Shown here: positions 22,175-30,944 of the stretch, one piece after another
How the letters are laid out: the number at the start of each line of letters is the position of its first letter
How positions within the stretch are numbered: position 1 is the stretch's first letter
Source: RUG563 sp045589355
Lineage (GTDB): Bacteria; Bacillota; Clostridia; Christensenellales; Aristaeellaceae
Assembly (NCBI GenBank): GCA_045589355.1
Contig: JAZNOW010000040.1
Coordinates: 1-51,099 of the forward strand
Direction of reading: 5' to 3'
DNA: 51,099 nucleotides
The notes under the pieces: model-generated
Database searches by the model: none
Told to the model about the DNA's origin: nothing
The model's input: the letters and a program-made list of their open reading frames with translations, nothing else
Program-made: the position numbers and the translations under genes

Positions 22175-22816
22175 ATGATAAAACCAAACGTGAACGAAAA
22201 GCTTCAGGATGTGATGCTGGATGAAGCAGTGGAAAATGCTTTGGCCGACGGGGAAGATATAGAAAACTGCCGTTTTTACGGGGATGCATTCCCTGAAACA
22301 TCCGGCCGGTTGATTGAATTTCATGGCTGTGTTTTTGAAAAATGCACCATCGGCGAAAATGAAATCGAACGCATGGTGTTTACAGATTGTGTGTTCGTTC
22401 GCTGTGATATGAGCCGGTGCAATCTGAAAAAAAGCACCCTGCAGCGCGTGGAATTCAGAGAATGCCGGCTGATTGGTGCTTCATTTGAAAACGCTGTTCT
22501 GATGAGCGTTTCTTTTGGAAAATGCCAGATGGATTTCTGCAATTTTTCCAATGCCAAAGCGCAGCATTTGCTGATGCAAGAATGCTCCATGAAAGAAAAT
22601 GCGTTCATCAGCTACAAATGGAAGGAATGGACAATGCGCCTTTGCGATCTGACCGGCTGTGAATTCGGCGATACATCCTTGAAAGGGCTGGATGTGACGG
22701 ATTGCCTGATCGGCAATTGGCATACCGATTTATATGCACTGCGTGGATTGAAAGTAACAAAAGAGCAGGCCGTGACTTTTGCCGGCCTGCTGGGACTGAA
22801 TATTATGGATTTGTGA
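22175..22816 (+). CDS. pentapeptide-repeat protein
   Basis: 213 residues. From about residue 45 to 185 the sequence runs in five-residue steps with a central F, L or M and small or Cys residues at -2 (for example VFTDCVFVRCDMSRCNLKKS and FRECRLIGASFEN). This predicts a right-handed quadrilateral beta helix. Some family members mimic DNA and protect gyrase; most have no known role, and none is assigned here. The start is uncertain: ATG 22175 is used, with a weak GATGGGTG before it; GTG 22166 would add three residues. Its 3' end overlaps the convergent methyltransferase gene by 14 bases. Confidence 0.8.
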   Translation: MIKPNVNEKLQDVMLDEAVENALADGEDIENCRFYGDAFPETSGRLIEFHGCVFEKCTIGENEIERMVFTDCVFVRCDMSRCNLKKSTLQRVEFRECRLIGASFENAVLMSVSFGKCQMDFCNFSNAKAQHLLMQECSMKENAFISYKWKEWTMRLCDLTGCEFGDTSLKGLDVTDCLIGNWHTDLYALRGLKVTKEQAVTFAGLLGLNIMDL

Positions 22817-23591
22817 TGCGATGGCGAAGGTCATCATACATCATGATGGCAGCTGCCACAGCAGCATTGAGCGATTCTGCACCGCCCACCATGGGGATCT
22901 TCAGGCGCAGTGTCGCTTTTTCTTTTACTTCGGGTGAAATACCGGCGCCTTCGTTACCGATGATGATGCAGGTTTTTTTGCTGCGTTTTCGATCATCGAA
23001 AAAGGGCTGGCCGGACAAATCACCGGCGAGAATCTCGTATTCGCTCTTCCTGAGCGTGTCGAGAGCGTTGCACAGATTGCTTGTCCTGTGCACAGGCATC
23101 CGGAAAATGCTGCCCATGGAGGCGCGAAGGGCCTTGGGGGAGAAGCAGTCGCAGGTTTTATCATCCATCAGGAGTCCTGTGAAGCCTGCTGCATCCATGG
23201 TGCGCAAAATGGTGCCCATATTGCCGGGGTCCTGCAGGCCGTTCAGGCACACAATGCGATCTCCGAGGGCGTTAAGGGGCTGTGCTTCTTCCAGGGAGCA
23301 GAGGGCAAGAATGCCCTGCGGCGTTTTTGCATCGCAAAGCGTGGCGAAAACATGATCGGCCAGCACATACAGGGAAATGTCTGCGCCATAAAGAAGGGTG
23401 GAATACTTGTCCTTTGCTTTTTCGCTGACGATCAGAGCAGCTGCTTTACCGCTTGATACGGCTTCGGTAGCCATATGTTCGCCTTCGGCAAGGAACATGC
23501 CCTGGTTCAGGCGCTCGGCATGGCTTTTGTTCAGCAGGCGCCACTTTTTTACCTGCGCATTTTGCAGGCTGGTGATGGTATCGATACTCAT
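22803..23591 (-). CDS. TrmH/SpoU family RNA 2'-O-methyltransferase
   Basis: 262 residues. Uses S-adenosylmethionine to methylate a ribose 2'-OH in rRNA or tRNA. N-terminal substrate-binding domain with SLQNAQVKKWRLL and MFLAEGEHM, then the SPOUT knot domain: motif 1 LQDPGNMGTILRTMDAAG, motif 2 IIIGNEGAGIS, and motif 3 IPMVGGAESLNAAVAAAI. These three motifs are complete. It resembles the RlmB-like group often annotated as 23S rRNA methyltransferase TsnR-like. It overlaps the upstream 679-residue gene by 4 bases (ATGA), so translation is coupled. Confidence 0.92.
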   Translation of the reverse strand: MSIDTITSLQNAQVKKWRLLNKSHAERLNQGMFLAEGEHMATEAVSSGKAAALIVSEKAKDKYSTLLYGADISLYVLADHVFATLCDAKTPQGILALCSLEEAQPLNALGDRIVCLNGLQDPGNMGTILRTMDAAGFTGLLMDDKTCDCFSPKALRASMGSIFRMPVHRTSNLCNALDTLRKSEYEILAGDLSGQPFFDDRKRSKKTCIIIGNEGAGISPEVKEKATLRLKIPMVGGAESLNAAVAAAIMMYDDLRHRITNP

Positions 23592-25627
23592 TTTCTGTTA
23601 TTCCAAATGCTGATGGAGCGGGGCATGGCGGCAATCAAAGGAAGCAATGCATCGGAAGATGTGTTCTTTTCCATAAAGTAGGGAAGGATGAAGATGGAAA
23701 CCGCACGATCGATGCTTTCGGCAAGGCCGCCTTTGAAAGCGTTTTGGGTGGATGCAATAAACGAGATGGTATTTTGCAGCACGTTCAAAGGCAAGGGATT
23801 TTTCTTGTCCGCCTGACGAAGCGAGGAAAGAACGGCCAGGGTTTCTTCGGACAGTTTGTCCTCCTTAACAAAGGTACCCTTCAAAGACGCTGCGGATACG
23901 GCGGGGAAGGAGGGCAGTTTACCCGGCATTTTGGCAGGATCCTGATGCAAGGTAAACAGGATGGTATTCCTTGCATTGTAAGAAGGAATACTTTCTTTCG
24001 TGCCGATGCCGGCAGATACTCTGGTGCAGTAGCGGTTGCATCCGCCAAGCAGGAAAACAGGGGTGTTTCCGCCGGGAGCCAGTTTTACGTTTTCGTGGGT
24101 TGAGGAAACAGGTGCGTCGAAAACGGAAGCAAAAACTTCTGCGGCAAAGAACGCATCTTCCTGCGTATCGGCAAGAATGGCCAGGTTTTTGCTTTCAATG
24201 GCATAGGCTGTCAGCATGGCAAGGGCGTCGCCGGGCTCACAAAGGAAGCCGGCGGCTTTCAAGGCAGTTTCCAGACGGGCTGTCAATTCAACCTTACCGG
24301 AGGCGATGCCCATTTTGCGGGAGAGAAGAATATCATAGGGGTGTTCCAGACAGTTTTTCAGAGCGTCTGCACCTTCATCCATGACGGCCTGCATGTTCTG
24401 CAGGATGGTTTGCTGGTCAGCAATTTCCTTTGACAGCTTTTCTTTTTCTGTTTGCAAGGCGGTGATGTTGTTTTTTTCCTGAGACAGCACTTCCGCCAAA
24501 GCTTCCTCGCGATAGGCAGCTGTATTCTTCTTTGCATCGTCCAACTGCATCAAAAGCATCAGCCGCTCCGCTTCCAATTCCTGCAGCTGGCTGTGCATGG
24601 CAGTGACTGTCAGATCACGCTTAGTGTCAGAGACAGAACTGACGATGGCCTGACGCATGCCGGGACAGCTGAGCAGAGATTCCACCGCCTGGCGGCAGCT
24701 TTCTTCCGACTGGCACACCTGGGTGAGGCAGCGCTTGAAAGCATCCACAGGGTTTGCCACATCTTTTAGCGGCGCACCGGCGGATACCACAGCACCGGGG
24801 GCTTCGTATTTGGCGGCATAACGCTGCTGCTCCACCGTTTCCATCAGTGCATTATGGGCACGACGGAAATTGGTTTGCTTCTGGGGAGGCTGATAAAGCC
24901 TGGTGCCGGAAAGGGGCTGCTGGGGCTGGGGCACATAAACGGGGGCGGGCTTTTCCACCTGCAGCCGGTTGGACGTGTCGGAAACCAGAGAAGCATTCAT
25001 CTGCTGAATCTTATCAAGAGCGGTTTCGGGCTGGGGAGCGGGTGCTGCAGGGGTTGTTTCGGAAGAAGGAATTTCTTTTGCTTCCGTTTGGGGCCAATAG
25101 AAGAGCAGTTCCTGGCCGTTGACGGAAATGGAGTAAAGCCCTTTGCTGTCAGGGGGCAGCTGTGAAGCATCGGCGGCAGAGGCGCCCTTGGTGACAGGGC
25201 CCTGCATGTTGGCGCCGCTGCGTACATACACTTCGGGCGTGGCAGCTTTTTCCAGGTCGCTTTCGGATACGACCTGGTAGAAAAGGCCGGGGGCAATGGC
25301 CTGTACGGCATCGGAATAGACGATGAACTGATTCAGTTCACATTTGGAGGGATTGTAGTTTTTGTTGGTGCGAATCTTATTGGCTTCTGCCGGTTGATTG
25401 CGCAAATCCAGCATACAAAGGCCGCACATAGCGCGCATGCGTTCTTTGAATGTGTGTTGTTCGTTCTTATCCGGTACAATGCGGAGATAGCCTTCATCCG
25501 GGAAAGAATTCAATTCTTCCTGGGTTACCGGGCCGGATTGGGTGAGCAAAGGACGAATGCGGAAATATGCTTTGGTGATGTTGTCTTCTTCCAGATAAAC
25601 CAGTACAGCCTGCCCCTGAAACTTCAT
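23588..25627 (-). CDS. unrecognised 679-residue protein with central coiled coil
   Basis: No known family recognised. Three parts can be seen. Residues 1-185 are a globular, beta-rich region (VLVYLEEDNITKAYFRIRPL, LRIVPDKNEQHTFKERMRAM). About 185-290 is a Pro/Gln/Ala-rich linker. About 344-420 is a strongly charged heptad region predicted as coiled coil (LQELEAERLMLLMQLDD, LQTEKEKLSKEIADQQ). Residues 430-679 form a second globular domain with LAILADTQEDAFFAAEVFASVF, TPVFLLGG and ARNTILFTLHQDP, which has the rhythm of a P-loop ATPase core but no Walker A. No signal peptide or membrane segment. It starts 57 bases after lysC and is coupled to the methyltransferase gene. Confidence 0.7.
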   Translation of the reverse strand: MKFQGQAVLVYLEEDNITKAYFRIRPLLTQSGPVTQEELNSFPDEGYLRIVPDKNEQHTFKERMRAMCGLCMLDLRNQPAEANKIRTNKNYNPSKCELNQFIVYSDAVQAIAPGLFYQVVSESDLEKAATPEVYVRSGANMQGPVTKGASAADASQLPPDSKGLYSISVNGQELLFYWPQTEAKEIPSSETTPAAPAPQPETALDKIQQMNASLVSDTSNRLQVEKPAPVYVPQPQQPLSGTRLYQPPQKQTNFRRAHNALMETVEQQRYAAKYEAPGAVVSAGAPLKDVANPVDAFKRCLTQVCQSEESCRQAVESLLSCPGMRQAIVSSVSDTKRDLTVTAMHSQLQELEAERLMLLMQLDDAKKNTAAYREEALAEVLSQEKNNITALQTEKEKLSKEIADQQTILQNMQAVMDEGADALKNCLEHPYDILLSRKMGIASGKVELTARLETALKAAGFLCEPGDALAMLTAYAIESKNLAILADTQEDAFFAAEVFASVFDAPVSSTHENVKLAPGGNTPVFLLGGCNRYCTRVSAGIGTKESIPSYNARNTILFTLHQDPAKMPGKLPSFPAVSAASLKGTFVKEDKLSEETLAVLSSLRQADKKNPLPLNVLQNTISFIASTQNAFKGGLAESIDRAVSIFILPYFMEKNTSSDALLPLIAAMPRSISIWNNRK

Positions 25628-25684
25628 AAATGTCCCCTCCGATAAACAATAAACAATAAGTGCTGAAGAAATAAACGCTAAAAA

Positions 25685-26995
25685 TCAGGTGCGGATAAAG
25701 GCGTCGTAAATGGCGCGTACGGCGTTTTCAAAATCGCTTTCATCCACGCCCACCAGGATGTTCAATTCGCTGGAGCCCTGGTCGATGGTGCGGATGGAAA
25801 TGCCCTGCTGGGAAATGGCGGTGAACAGGCGGGCGGCGGTACCGAAATTGCGCACCATGCCGCGGCCTACGGTGGCGATGATAGCCAGATGATCATGCAC
25901 GGCCAGCTGATCGGGATGCACGGCGTGATGCAGCCGTTCCAGCACTTCTTCCAGATGAGGCATTACTTTGTTGCTTTCGGCAATGACGGTCATGGTGTCG
26001 ATGCCGGTGGGGAGAAGTTCAAAGCTGATGCCGAATTCTTCCAGCACCTGCAGCACACGACGGCCAAAGCCCAGCTCCTGGTTCATCATGTCCTTTTCCA
26101 GGGCGATGGCGCAGAAGCCTTTGCGGCCGGCAATGCCGGTGACAGGACGGGAAGCGTCACTCTGGGCGGTGGCAACGATCATGGTGCCGGGATGCTTGGG
26201 GTCGTTGGTGTTGCGAAGATTGGTGGGGATACCGGCGCGGCGAACGGGGAAGACGGCTTCGTCATGCAGAACGGAGAAGCCCATGTAGGAAAGCTCGCGC
26301 AGTTCCCGGTAGGTGATTTCAGCAATGTGCATGGCATCAGGAATGATGCGGGGATCGGCCATGAGAATGCCGGAAACGTCCGTCCAGTTTTCGTAGATAT
26401 CGGCCTTGGTGCCGCGGGCGATGATGGAGCCGGTGATGTCGCTGCCGCCGCGGGTGAACGTGCGGATTTCACCGCTCTTTTCAGCACCGTAGAAACCGGG
26501 AATCACGGCACGGGGAATATCGGCCAGCACAGCGGAAATAAGCCGGTTGCTGTCTTCTTCCAGGAAGTGGCCGTTTGCATCAAAGCGGATCACCCGGGCA
26601 GCGTCCACAAAAGGATATTCCAGATAAGCTGCCAGCAGCTTACCGTTCAGGAATTCACCGCGGCTTGCGATATAATCCCGGGTGGTACCCTTGGCAAGTT
26701 CTGCGGCGATCGCTTCAAAATCCGGGCCGAAGTCGAACTGAACGCCGATTTCTTCGGCAATTTCTTCGTAGCGGACGCGGATTCGATCCAGAATATGGCG
26801 GAAAGCCTTGCCGGCCTTGGCTGCATCGTGGCAGGCGTAAAGCAGGTCGGTCACTTTATCGTCTTTGGGGTCGCGCTTGCCGGGAGCGGAAGGAATGATG
26901 TATTTGCGTTCGCTGTCGCTGAAAACGATATTCTTAACTTTTTTGAATTGATTGCCGTCGGCCAGGGAACTGCCGCCGAATTTTGCAACGATCAT
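25685..26995 (-). CDS. lysC: aspartate kinase
   Basis: 436 residues. Phosphorylates aspartate, the first step to lysine, threonine and methionine. The nucleotide site starts KFGGSSLADG; RGEFLNGKLLAAYLE, FTRGGSDITGSIIARG and ENWTDVSGILMADPRII follow. Two ACT domains fill the last 140 residues (MNQELGFGRRVLQVLEEFGI, ISQQGISIRTIDQGSSE), so feedback control by lysine and/or threonine is expected. The insertion SAPGKRDPKDDKVTDLLY is typical of clostridial forms. Own promoter at 27029-27057 with AGAGGAGGA ribosome site. I see no lysine riboswitch in the short leader. Confidence 0.96.
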   Translation of the reverse strand: MIVAKFGGSSLADGNQFKKVKNIVFSDSERKYIIPSAPGKRDPKDDKVTDLLYACHDAAKAGKAFRHILDRIRVRYEEIAEEIGVQFDFGPDFEAIAAELAKGTTRDYIASRGEFLNGKLLAAYLEYPFVDAARVIRFDANGHFLEEDSNRLISAVLADIPRAVIPGFYGAEKSGEIRTFTRGGSDITGSIIARGTKADIYENWTDVSGILMADPRIIPDAMHIAEITYRELRELSYMGFSVLHDEAVFPVRRAGIPTNLRNTNDPKHPGTMIVATAQSDASRPVTGIAGRKGFCAIALEKDMMNQELGFGRRVLQVLEEFGISFELLPTGIDTMTVIAESNKVMPHLEEVLERLHHAVHPDQLAVHDHLAIIATVGRGMVRNFGTAARLFTAISQQGISIRTIDQGSSELNILVGVDESDFENAVRAIYDAFIRT

Positions 26996-27028
26996 GGGGG
27001 TATCCTCCTCTTCTATTTTAACCTATAT

Positions 27029-27057
27029 ATTGTAGCCATTTTTCCCTTTTCTGTCAA
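27029..27057 (-). promoter_or_regulatory. sigma-A promoter of lysC
   Basis: On minus, TTGACA (27057-27052), 17 bases, TACAAT (27034-27029). The leader is only about 30 bases. Confidence 0.8.
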
Positions 27058-27111
27058 CGGTTTCCCGTTATTAAATGGTATGTTCCCGACGGTGAAACCG
27101 TTCAATGTTGC

Positions 27112-27140
27112 TTGATAAAATGAAAATTGGCTGTTATAAT
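27112..27140 (+). promoter_or_regulatory. sigma-A promoter of the DUF5665-lspA operon
   Basis: TTGATA (27112-27117), 17 bases, TATAAT (27135-27140), followed by AGGGAGGG before the ATG at 27184. Confidence 0.75.
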
Positions 27141-27183
27141 GAAGTGGCCATGGGGAAACCTACCTTAACAGGGAGGGAAAGCC

Positions 27184-27453
27184 ATGCTGCAGGAAAAACT
27201 GGATGCGTTTGTTGCCGCGGCAGAGCGAATGCATCTTGGCGAATATGTGCGGTTTGAAAGCGACAGAAAACGCAGGCTGCTGGATGCGTTCTGGCAGGGC
27301 GTGATGCGCGGGATCGGGGCGATGATCGGCTTTGCGGTGATCGGTACCATGCTCCTGCTTCTTTTGCAGCATATAGCAAAGGTGAATCTGCCCTGGATCA
27401 GTGATTTTGTGGCAGAAATGATCAAAATGGTTCGGTTGAGGATGGACGGATGA
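27184..27453 (+). CDS. DUF5665-type small membrane protein
   Basis: 89 residues. A soluble N-terminal helix (KLDAFVAAAERMHLGEYV) is followed by one hydrophobic helix (GIGAMIGFAVIGTMLLLLLQ) and a short tail ending LPWISDFVAEMIKMV. The pattern, with a conserved WxGxxRG-like WQGVMRGIG before the helix, fits the uncharacterised DUF5665 family, which is common in Clostridia. It overlaps lspA by 4 bases, so it is translated with the lipoprotein signal peptidase. Confidence 0.75.
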   Translation: MLQEKLDAFVAAAERMHLGEYVRFESDRKRRLLDAFWQGVMRGIGAMIGFAVIGTMLLLLLQHIAKVNLPWISDFVAEMIKMVRLRMDG

Positions 27454-27911
27454 CAAAGGGACAGAAGACGATTATGGTGTGGGTATTGCCCGGCGTAGGT
27501 ATTTTTTTGCTGGACAGGCTGTTCAAGTACCTGTTTTTTGATGCGAAGGAAGTGTTGATCCCCGGTGTGCTGGCCCTGACGGGCGCAAAAAATACCGGCA
27601 TGGCCCTTGGCATGATGCAGGGGAATGCACTGCTCATCCTGATCGCATCCGCCGTCCTGATTGCAGTATGTGCATGGTGCCTGAGAAAATGCAGAATTTC
27701 CGGTATGGCGGCCTTTGGCTTTTCCATCATTGCGGGCGGCGCCATCGGCAATGCGCTGGACAGGGCGTTGTATGGTTATGTGATCGACATGATCGAACTT
27801 TTGTTCATCGATTTTTATATTTTCAACATTGCGGATGTGGGCGTTGTATGCGGTGCAATCCTGTGCGGCATCAGCCTTTTGTTCAGGCCGCAGGATTGGA
27901 GCAACAAATGA
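27450..27911 (+). CDS. lspA: signal peptidase II (lipoprotein signal peptidase)
   Basis: 153 residues, four membrane helices. Cleaves prolipoprotein signal peptides in the membrane. The catalytic aspartates lie in the family's two motifs: GGAIGNALDRALYG (N-x-x-D-R) and FNIADVGVVCG. The early LLDRLFKYL also fits, and the KNTGMALGM stretch corresponds to the N-x-G-x-A-x-G motif. The frame overlaps the gene before it and rluD after it by 4 bases each. Confidence 0.95.
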   Translation: MTKGQKTIMVWVLPGVGIFLLDRLFKYLFFDAKEVLIPGVLALTGAKNTGMALGMMQGNALLILIASAVLIAVCAWCLRKCRISGMAAFGFSIIAGGAIGNALDRALYGYVIDMIELLFIDFYIFNIADVGVVCGAILCGISLLFRPQDWSNK

Positions 27912-28774
27912 TACTGGAGTTTCTTGCAACAGGTGAGAGGCTGGATGTGGATATTGCGGCTCAGGCTGATATGACACGCTCCAGGGCCGCTGCATTGATA
28001 AAAGAAGGCTGCGTGACCGTCAACGGGAAAAAGGCGGAGAAGCCTTCTTTCAAGCCGGAAAGCGGTGTGCCTGTTGCGGTTGAAATGCCTGAAATTAAGG
28101 AAAGCGAAGCAAAAGCCCAGGATATCCCCCTGGAAATCCTCTACCAGGATGAAGATATTGCTGTGGTGGTGAAGCCATGCGGAATGGTGGTGCACCCGGC
28201 AGCCGGAAACCCCGACGGCACGTTGGTAAATGCGCTGCTTTTCCATCTGGACAGCCTGTCCGGTATCGGCGGTGAAATGCGCCCCGGGATTGTGCATCGG
28301 CTGGATAAAGACACAAGCGGGCTGATGTTGGTGGCGAAAAATGATGCGGCGCATGCGTTCTTGTCGCAGGAACTGGCGGACAGGAAGATGGAAAAGCATT
28401 ACCGCGCTGTGGTGTTTGGCAAAATGAAAGAAGACAGCGGCGTGATCGAAGCACCCATTGCACGCAGCAAAACGGACAGAAAGAAAATGGCAGTGGATAA
28501 AGAAGGTCGTTATGCCCTGACGGAGTGGAAACTGATGGAACAGGGGGCGGACAGGGCGCTGCTGGATGTGCACATCATTACGGGACGCACCCATCAGATT
28601 CGCGTACATATGCATTCCATCGGTCACCCGGTGCTGGGTGACGTGATCTACGGACACAAGCATCTGCCCAGAGCAGACAGGCTGATGCTGCATGCTTATT
28701 CGTTGGCCTTTACCCATCCTAAAACGGGTGAAAGAATGACGTTTACCGCACCTTGTCCCTTTGCAGGAGGCTGA
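27908..28774 (+). CDS. rluD: RluA/RluD family pseudouridine synthase
   Basis: 288 residues. Converts uridines to pseudouridine in 23S rRNA. An N-terminal S4 domain (about 1-60: RLDVDIAAQADMTRSRAAALI, GCVTVNG) precedes the catalytic domain. The catalytic Asp is in GIVHRLDKDTSGLML. TGRTHQIRVHM and GHPVLGDVIYG are the other family motifs. Start ATG 27908 overlaps the lspA stop. The lspA-rluD pairing is widespread in Bacillota, supporting the RluD-type name. Confidence 0.93.
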   Translation: MILEFLATGERLDVDIAAQADMTRSRAAALIKEGCVTVNGKKAEKPSFKPESGVPVAVEMPEIKESEAKAQDIPLEILYQDEDIAVVVKPCGMVVHPAAGNPDGTLVNALLFHLDSLSGIGGEMRPGIVHRLDKDTSGLMLVAKNDAAHAFLSQELADRKMEKHYRAVVFGKMKEDSGVIEAPIARSKTDRKKMAVDKEGRYALTEWKLMEQGADRALLDVHIITGRTHQIRVHMHSIGHPVLGDVIYGHKHLPRADRLMLHAYSLAFTHPKTGERMTFTAPCPFAGG

Positions 28775-28780
28775 TGAGCC

Positions 28781-29593
28781 GTGAAACAAAAGAAAATGAA
28801 ACTGGCGGACAGGCTGATGGAGCTGGGCATCTGCCAAAGTGAAAAAGAAGCTGCCGCTTTCATCATGGCCGGCGAAATCTATGTGAACGGCCAGAAGGCC
28901 AAAGGCGGCATGATGGTCAAGGAAGAAGACGCCGTCAATCGCAAAGGGGTTTTGCCCTATGCCAGTAAGGGCGGCTTCAAAATGAGCGGCGCACTGGACG
29001 ACTTTGGCGTGGATGTGCGTGGCAAAATCTGCATTGATGCAGGCGCCTGCACCGGTGGGTTTACCGATTGTCTGTGCCAGCGGGGCGCGGAGAGAGTGTA
29101 TGCCGTGGACGTTGGCTTTGGGCAGTTGATGGGCAAGCTGCGGCAAAACCCTCATGTGGTGAACCTGGAAAAAACGAACATCAGCGATGAAAAGCTTTTG
29201 CATCTGGATCCCAAACCGGAATTGGGCACAGTGGATGTCAGCTATCTCTCCCTTCGGAAGGCCATTCCGTATTTTTCCGAAGTTTTGCACGGGGAAGGGG
29301 AACTGGTATGCCTGGTGAAGCCGCTGTTTGAAATTGATGATGCCGAAGCCCGCCGCACCGGGATCATCAGCGACGAAGCGTATCTGCCCCTTTTGCAGGA
29401 TCTGATCCGGGATGTGAACGCCATGCCCGGCACCTGCGTCAAAGACGTGACCAACAGCGGTGTGACCGGCAATGCCGGCACAAGGGAATTTTTCCTCCAT
29501 GTTCTGCTGGGGAAGGAATGCGGCCCTGTTCCCATGGAACGGCTGGAGCGGGCGGTGCAGAAAGCAAAGGAACTGGAGGAATACAAAAAATGA
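28781..29593 (+). CDS. tlyA: TlyA family rRNA (cytidine-2'-O)-methyltransferase
   Basis: 270 residues. TlyA methylates cytidine 2'-OH in 16S and/or 23S rRNA; some members were called hemolysin A. N-terminal S4 domain (LADRLMELGICQSEKEAAAF), then the RrmJ/FtsJ-like SAM domain: DAGACTGGFTDCL is motif I, YAVDVGFGQL follows, and the KDKE-type residues include LVKPLFE. GTG at 28781 is used because AGGAGG lies 10 bases before it; ATG 28796 is too far away. Ends in an ATGA overlap with the next gene. Confidence 0.93.
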   Translation: MKQKKMKLADRLMELGICQSEKEAAAFIMAGEIYVNGQKAKGGMMVKEEDAVNRKGVLPYASKGGFKMSGALDDFGVDVRGKICIDAGACTGGFTDCLCQRGAERVYAVDVGFGQLMGKLRQNPHVVNLEKTNISDEKLLHLDPKPELGTVDVSYLSLRKAIPYFSEVLHGEGELVCLVKPLFEIDDAEARRTGIISDEAYLPLLQDLIRDVNAMPGTCVKDVTNSGVTGNAGTREFFLHVLLGKECGPVPMERLERAVQKAKELEEYKK

Positions 29594-30222
29594 AATTCAG
29601 CAATGCCTACTTCATCACAGGTACTGCTTATGCCGGCAAATCCACGCTGGTGAAGAATCTGGCGGCGAAATACGGCGGCATTGCCTGCGAAGAAAACTAT
29701 CATGAACCGTTGATGGCCGGGCTGGACAGCAAGGAATTTCCTTGTCTTTGCTACACAAGGGATCTTGAAGACTGGCATCATTTCATTCGCAGAACCCCTG
29801 AGGAATATGCCGGATGGATCAAAGGGGTTTCGAAGGAATGCGAGCTGCTGGAAATGGAGATTCTGGAAGAGGTTTGTAAGGATGGAAAGCCGGTTTTTGT
29901 GGATACCAACATCTCGTTGGAAACGCTGCACAGGATTACCGATGAACGGCATGTGCTGCTGATGCTGGCCGACCCCATGATTTCTGTGAATCTGTTTTTC
30001 AATCGGCCGGACAAGGAAAAGCAGTTTTTGTACCAGCTGATGATGGAAGAAGAAAACCCGGAAGCGGCATTGGAAAATTTCCGTCAGGGGCTGATGTTGA
30101 TCAATTCCCGGGAAAACTACGATGAAATGCTTCGTTCCGGGTTCAAAGTGCTTCTTCGCGATGAAAACAGGACGCAGGAAGAAACGCTGATGCTTGCCGC
30201 AAAACACTTTGGTCTCGAATAA
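29590..30222 (+). CDS. P-loop kinase-like protein (AAA-type small NTPase)
   Basis: 210 residues. A Walker A motif GTAYAGKS stands at 11-18, right after the first strand (AYFIT). KPVFVDTNISLETLHRI and RHVLLMLADPMISVNLFF follow as later strands, the first with a Walker-B-like Asp. Overall it resembles small-molecule kinases of the adenylate or shikimate kinase type, with an unusually long helical insert rich in E/D. Substrate unknown. The ATG at 29590 overlaps the tlyA stop and closes the DUF5665-lspA-rluD-tlyA run. Confidence 0.7.
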   Translation: MKFSNAYFITGTAYAGKSTLVKNLAAKYGGIACEENYHEPLMAGLDSKEFPCLCYTRDLEDWHHFIRRTPEEYAGWIKGVSKECELLEMEILEEVCKDGKPVFVDTNISLETLHRITDERHVLLMLADPMISVNLFFNRPDKEKQFLYQLMMEEENPEAALENFRQGLMLINSRENYDEMLRSGFKVLLRDENRTQEETLMLAAKHFGLE

Positions 30223-30225
30223 AGA

Positions 30226-30258
30226 AAACCGGATGCGCACCATGCATCCGGTTTTTGT
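30226..30258. terminator. bidirectional terminator between the kinase gene and sigH
   Basis: AAACCGGATGC (30226-30236) pairs with GCATCCGGTTT (30244-30254), 7-base loop. T-runs stand on both strands. Confidence 0.9.
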
Positions 30259-30259
30259 T

Positions 30260-30907
30260 TTACTGATTTTCTTCCAGGAATTTGAACAGCTTTCGCTTTA
30301 CACGCTGCAGTGCATTATCGATGGATTTTACGTGACGGCCCAATGTTTCGGCGATCTCCTGGTAGCTTTTTCCGTCCATAAAAGCTTCCAGCACCTGGCG
30401 TTCCAGATCGGACAGAAGAAGGTCCATCTGGGACTGGATGTTCTTTAAATCTTCTTTGCTGATGTAAAGATCTTCCGGGTTGGTCACCCTGCCTTCGATC
30501 ACGTCCAGCAGCGTACGGTCGCTTTCTTCGTCGTAAAGCGGCTTGTTGAGGGACACATAGCTGTTGAGGGGCACGTGCTTCTGACGGGTAGCTGCTTTGA
30601 TGGCGGTGATAATTTGCCGCTTGACGCACAGCTCGGCAAAGGAACGGAAAGAGGCAAGACGGGTGGGCTGAAAATCGCGGATGGACTTGTACAGGCCGAT
30701 CATGCCTTCCTGCACAATATCTTCGTGATCTGCGCCGATAAGGAAGTAGCTGCGGGCTTTGGAACGCACAAAATTTTTGTATTTGTTCAGCAAATACACC
30801 AGTGCATCGCCATCGCCGTTCTGGGCAAGCGCCACCACGTCTTCGTCCGTCATGTCCGCATAGCGGATAAGTTCACTTGGGATCATTTCATTTTGCTGAT
30901 CGGTCAT
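30260..30907 (-). CDS. sigH: RNA polymerase sigma-H factor (Spo0H)
   Basis: 215 residues, near the 218 of B. subtilis, and similar over the whole length. Directs transcription at the onset of sporulation, including spoIIA. Region 2: KNFVRSKARSYFLIGADHED, IVQEGMIGLYKSIRDF and SFAELCVKRQIITAIK; TRQKHVPLNSYVSL follows; region 4: DGKSYQEIAETLGRHVKSID and NALQRVKRK. GGAGG lies 7 bases before the ATG at 30907; the longer frame has no such site. Last gene of the araC-mrnC-thyX-rlmB-sigH run. The spoIIA promoter at 10913 matches its consensus. Confidence 0.97.
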   Translation of the reverse strand: MTDQQNEMIPSELIRYADMTDEDVVALAQNGDGDALVYLLNKYKNFVRSKARSYFLIGADHEDIVQEGMIGLYKSIRDFQPTRLASFRSFAELCVKRQIITAIKAATRQKHVPLNSYVSLNKPLYDEESDRTLLDVIEGRVTNPEDLYISKEDLKNIQSQMDLLLSDLERQVLEAFMDGKSYQEIAETLGRHVKSIDNALQRVKRKLFKFLEENQ

Positions 30908-30944
30908 AACAACCTCCGGCAGAAAGAATGGGGATTCATTGTTT

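Noticed and set aside
26996..27060. Lysine riboswitch before lysC
   Set aside because: The leader between promoter and ATG is about 30 bases, far too short.
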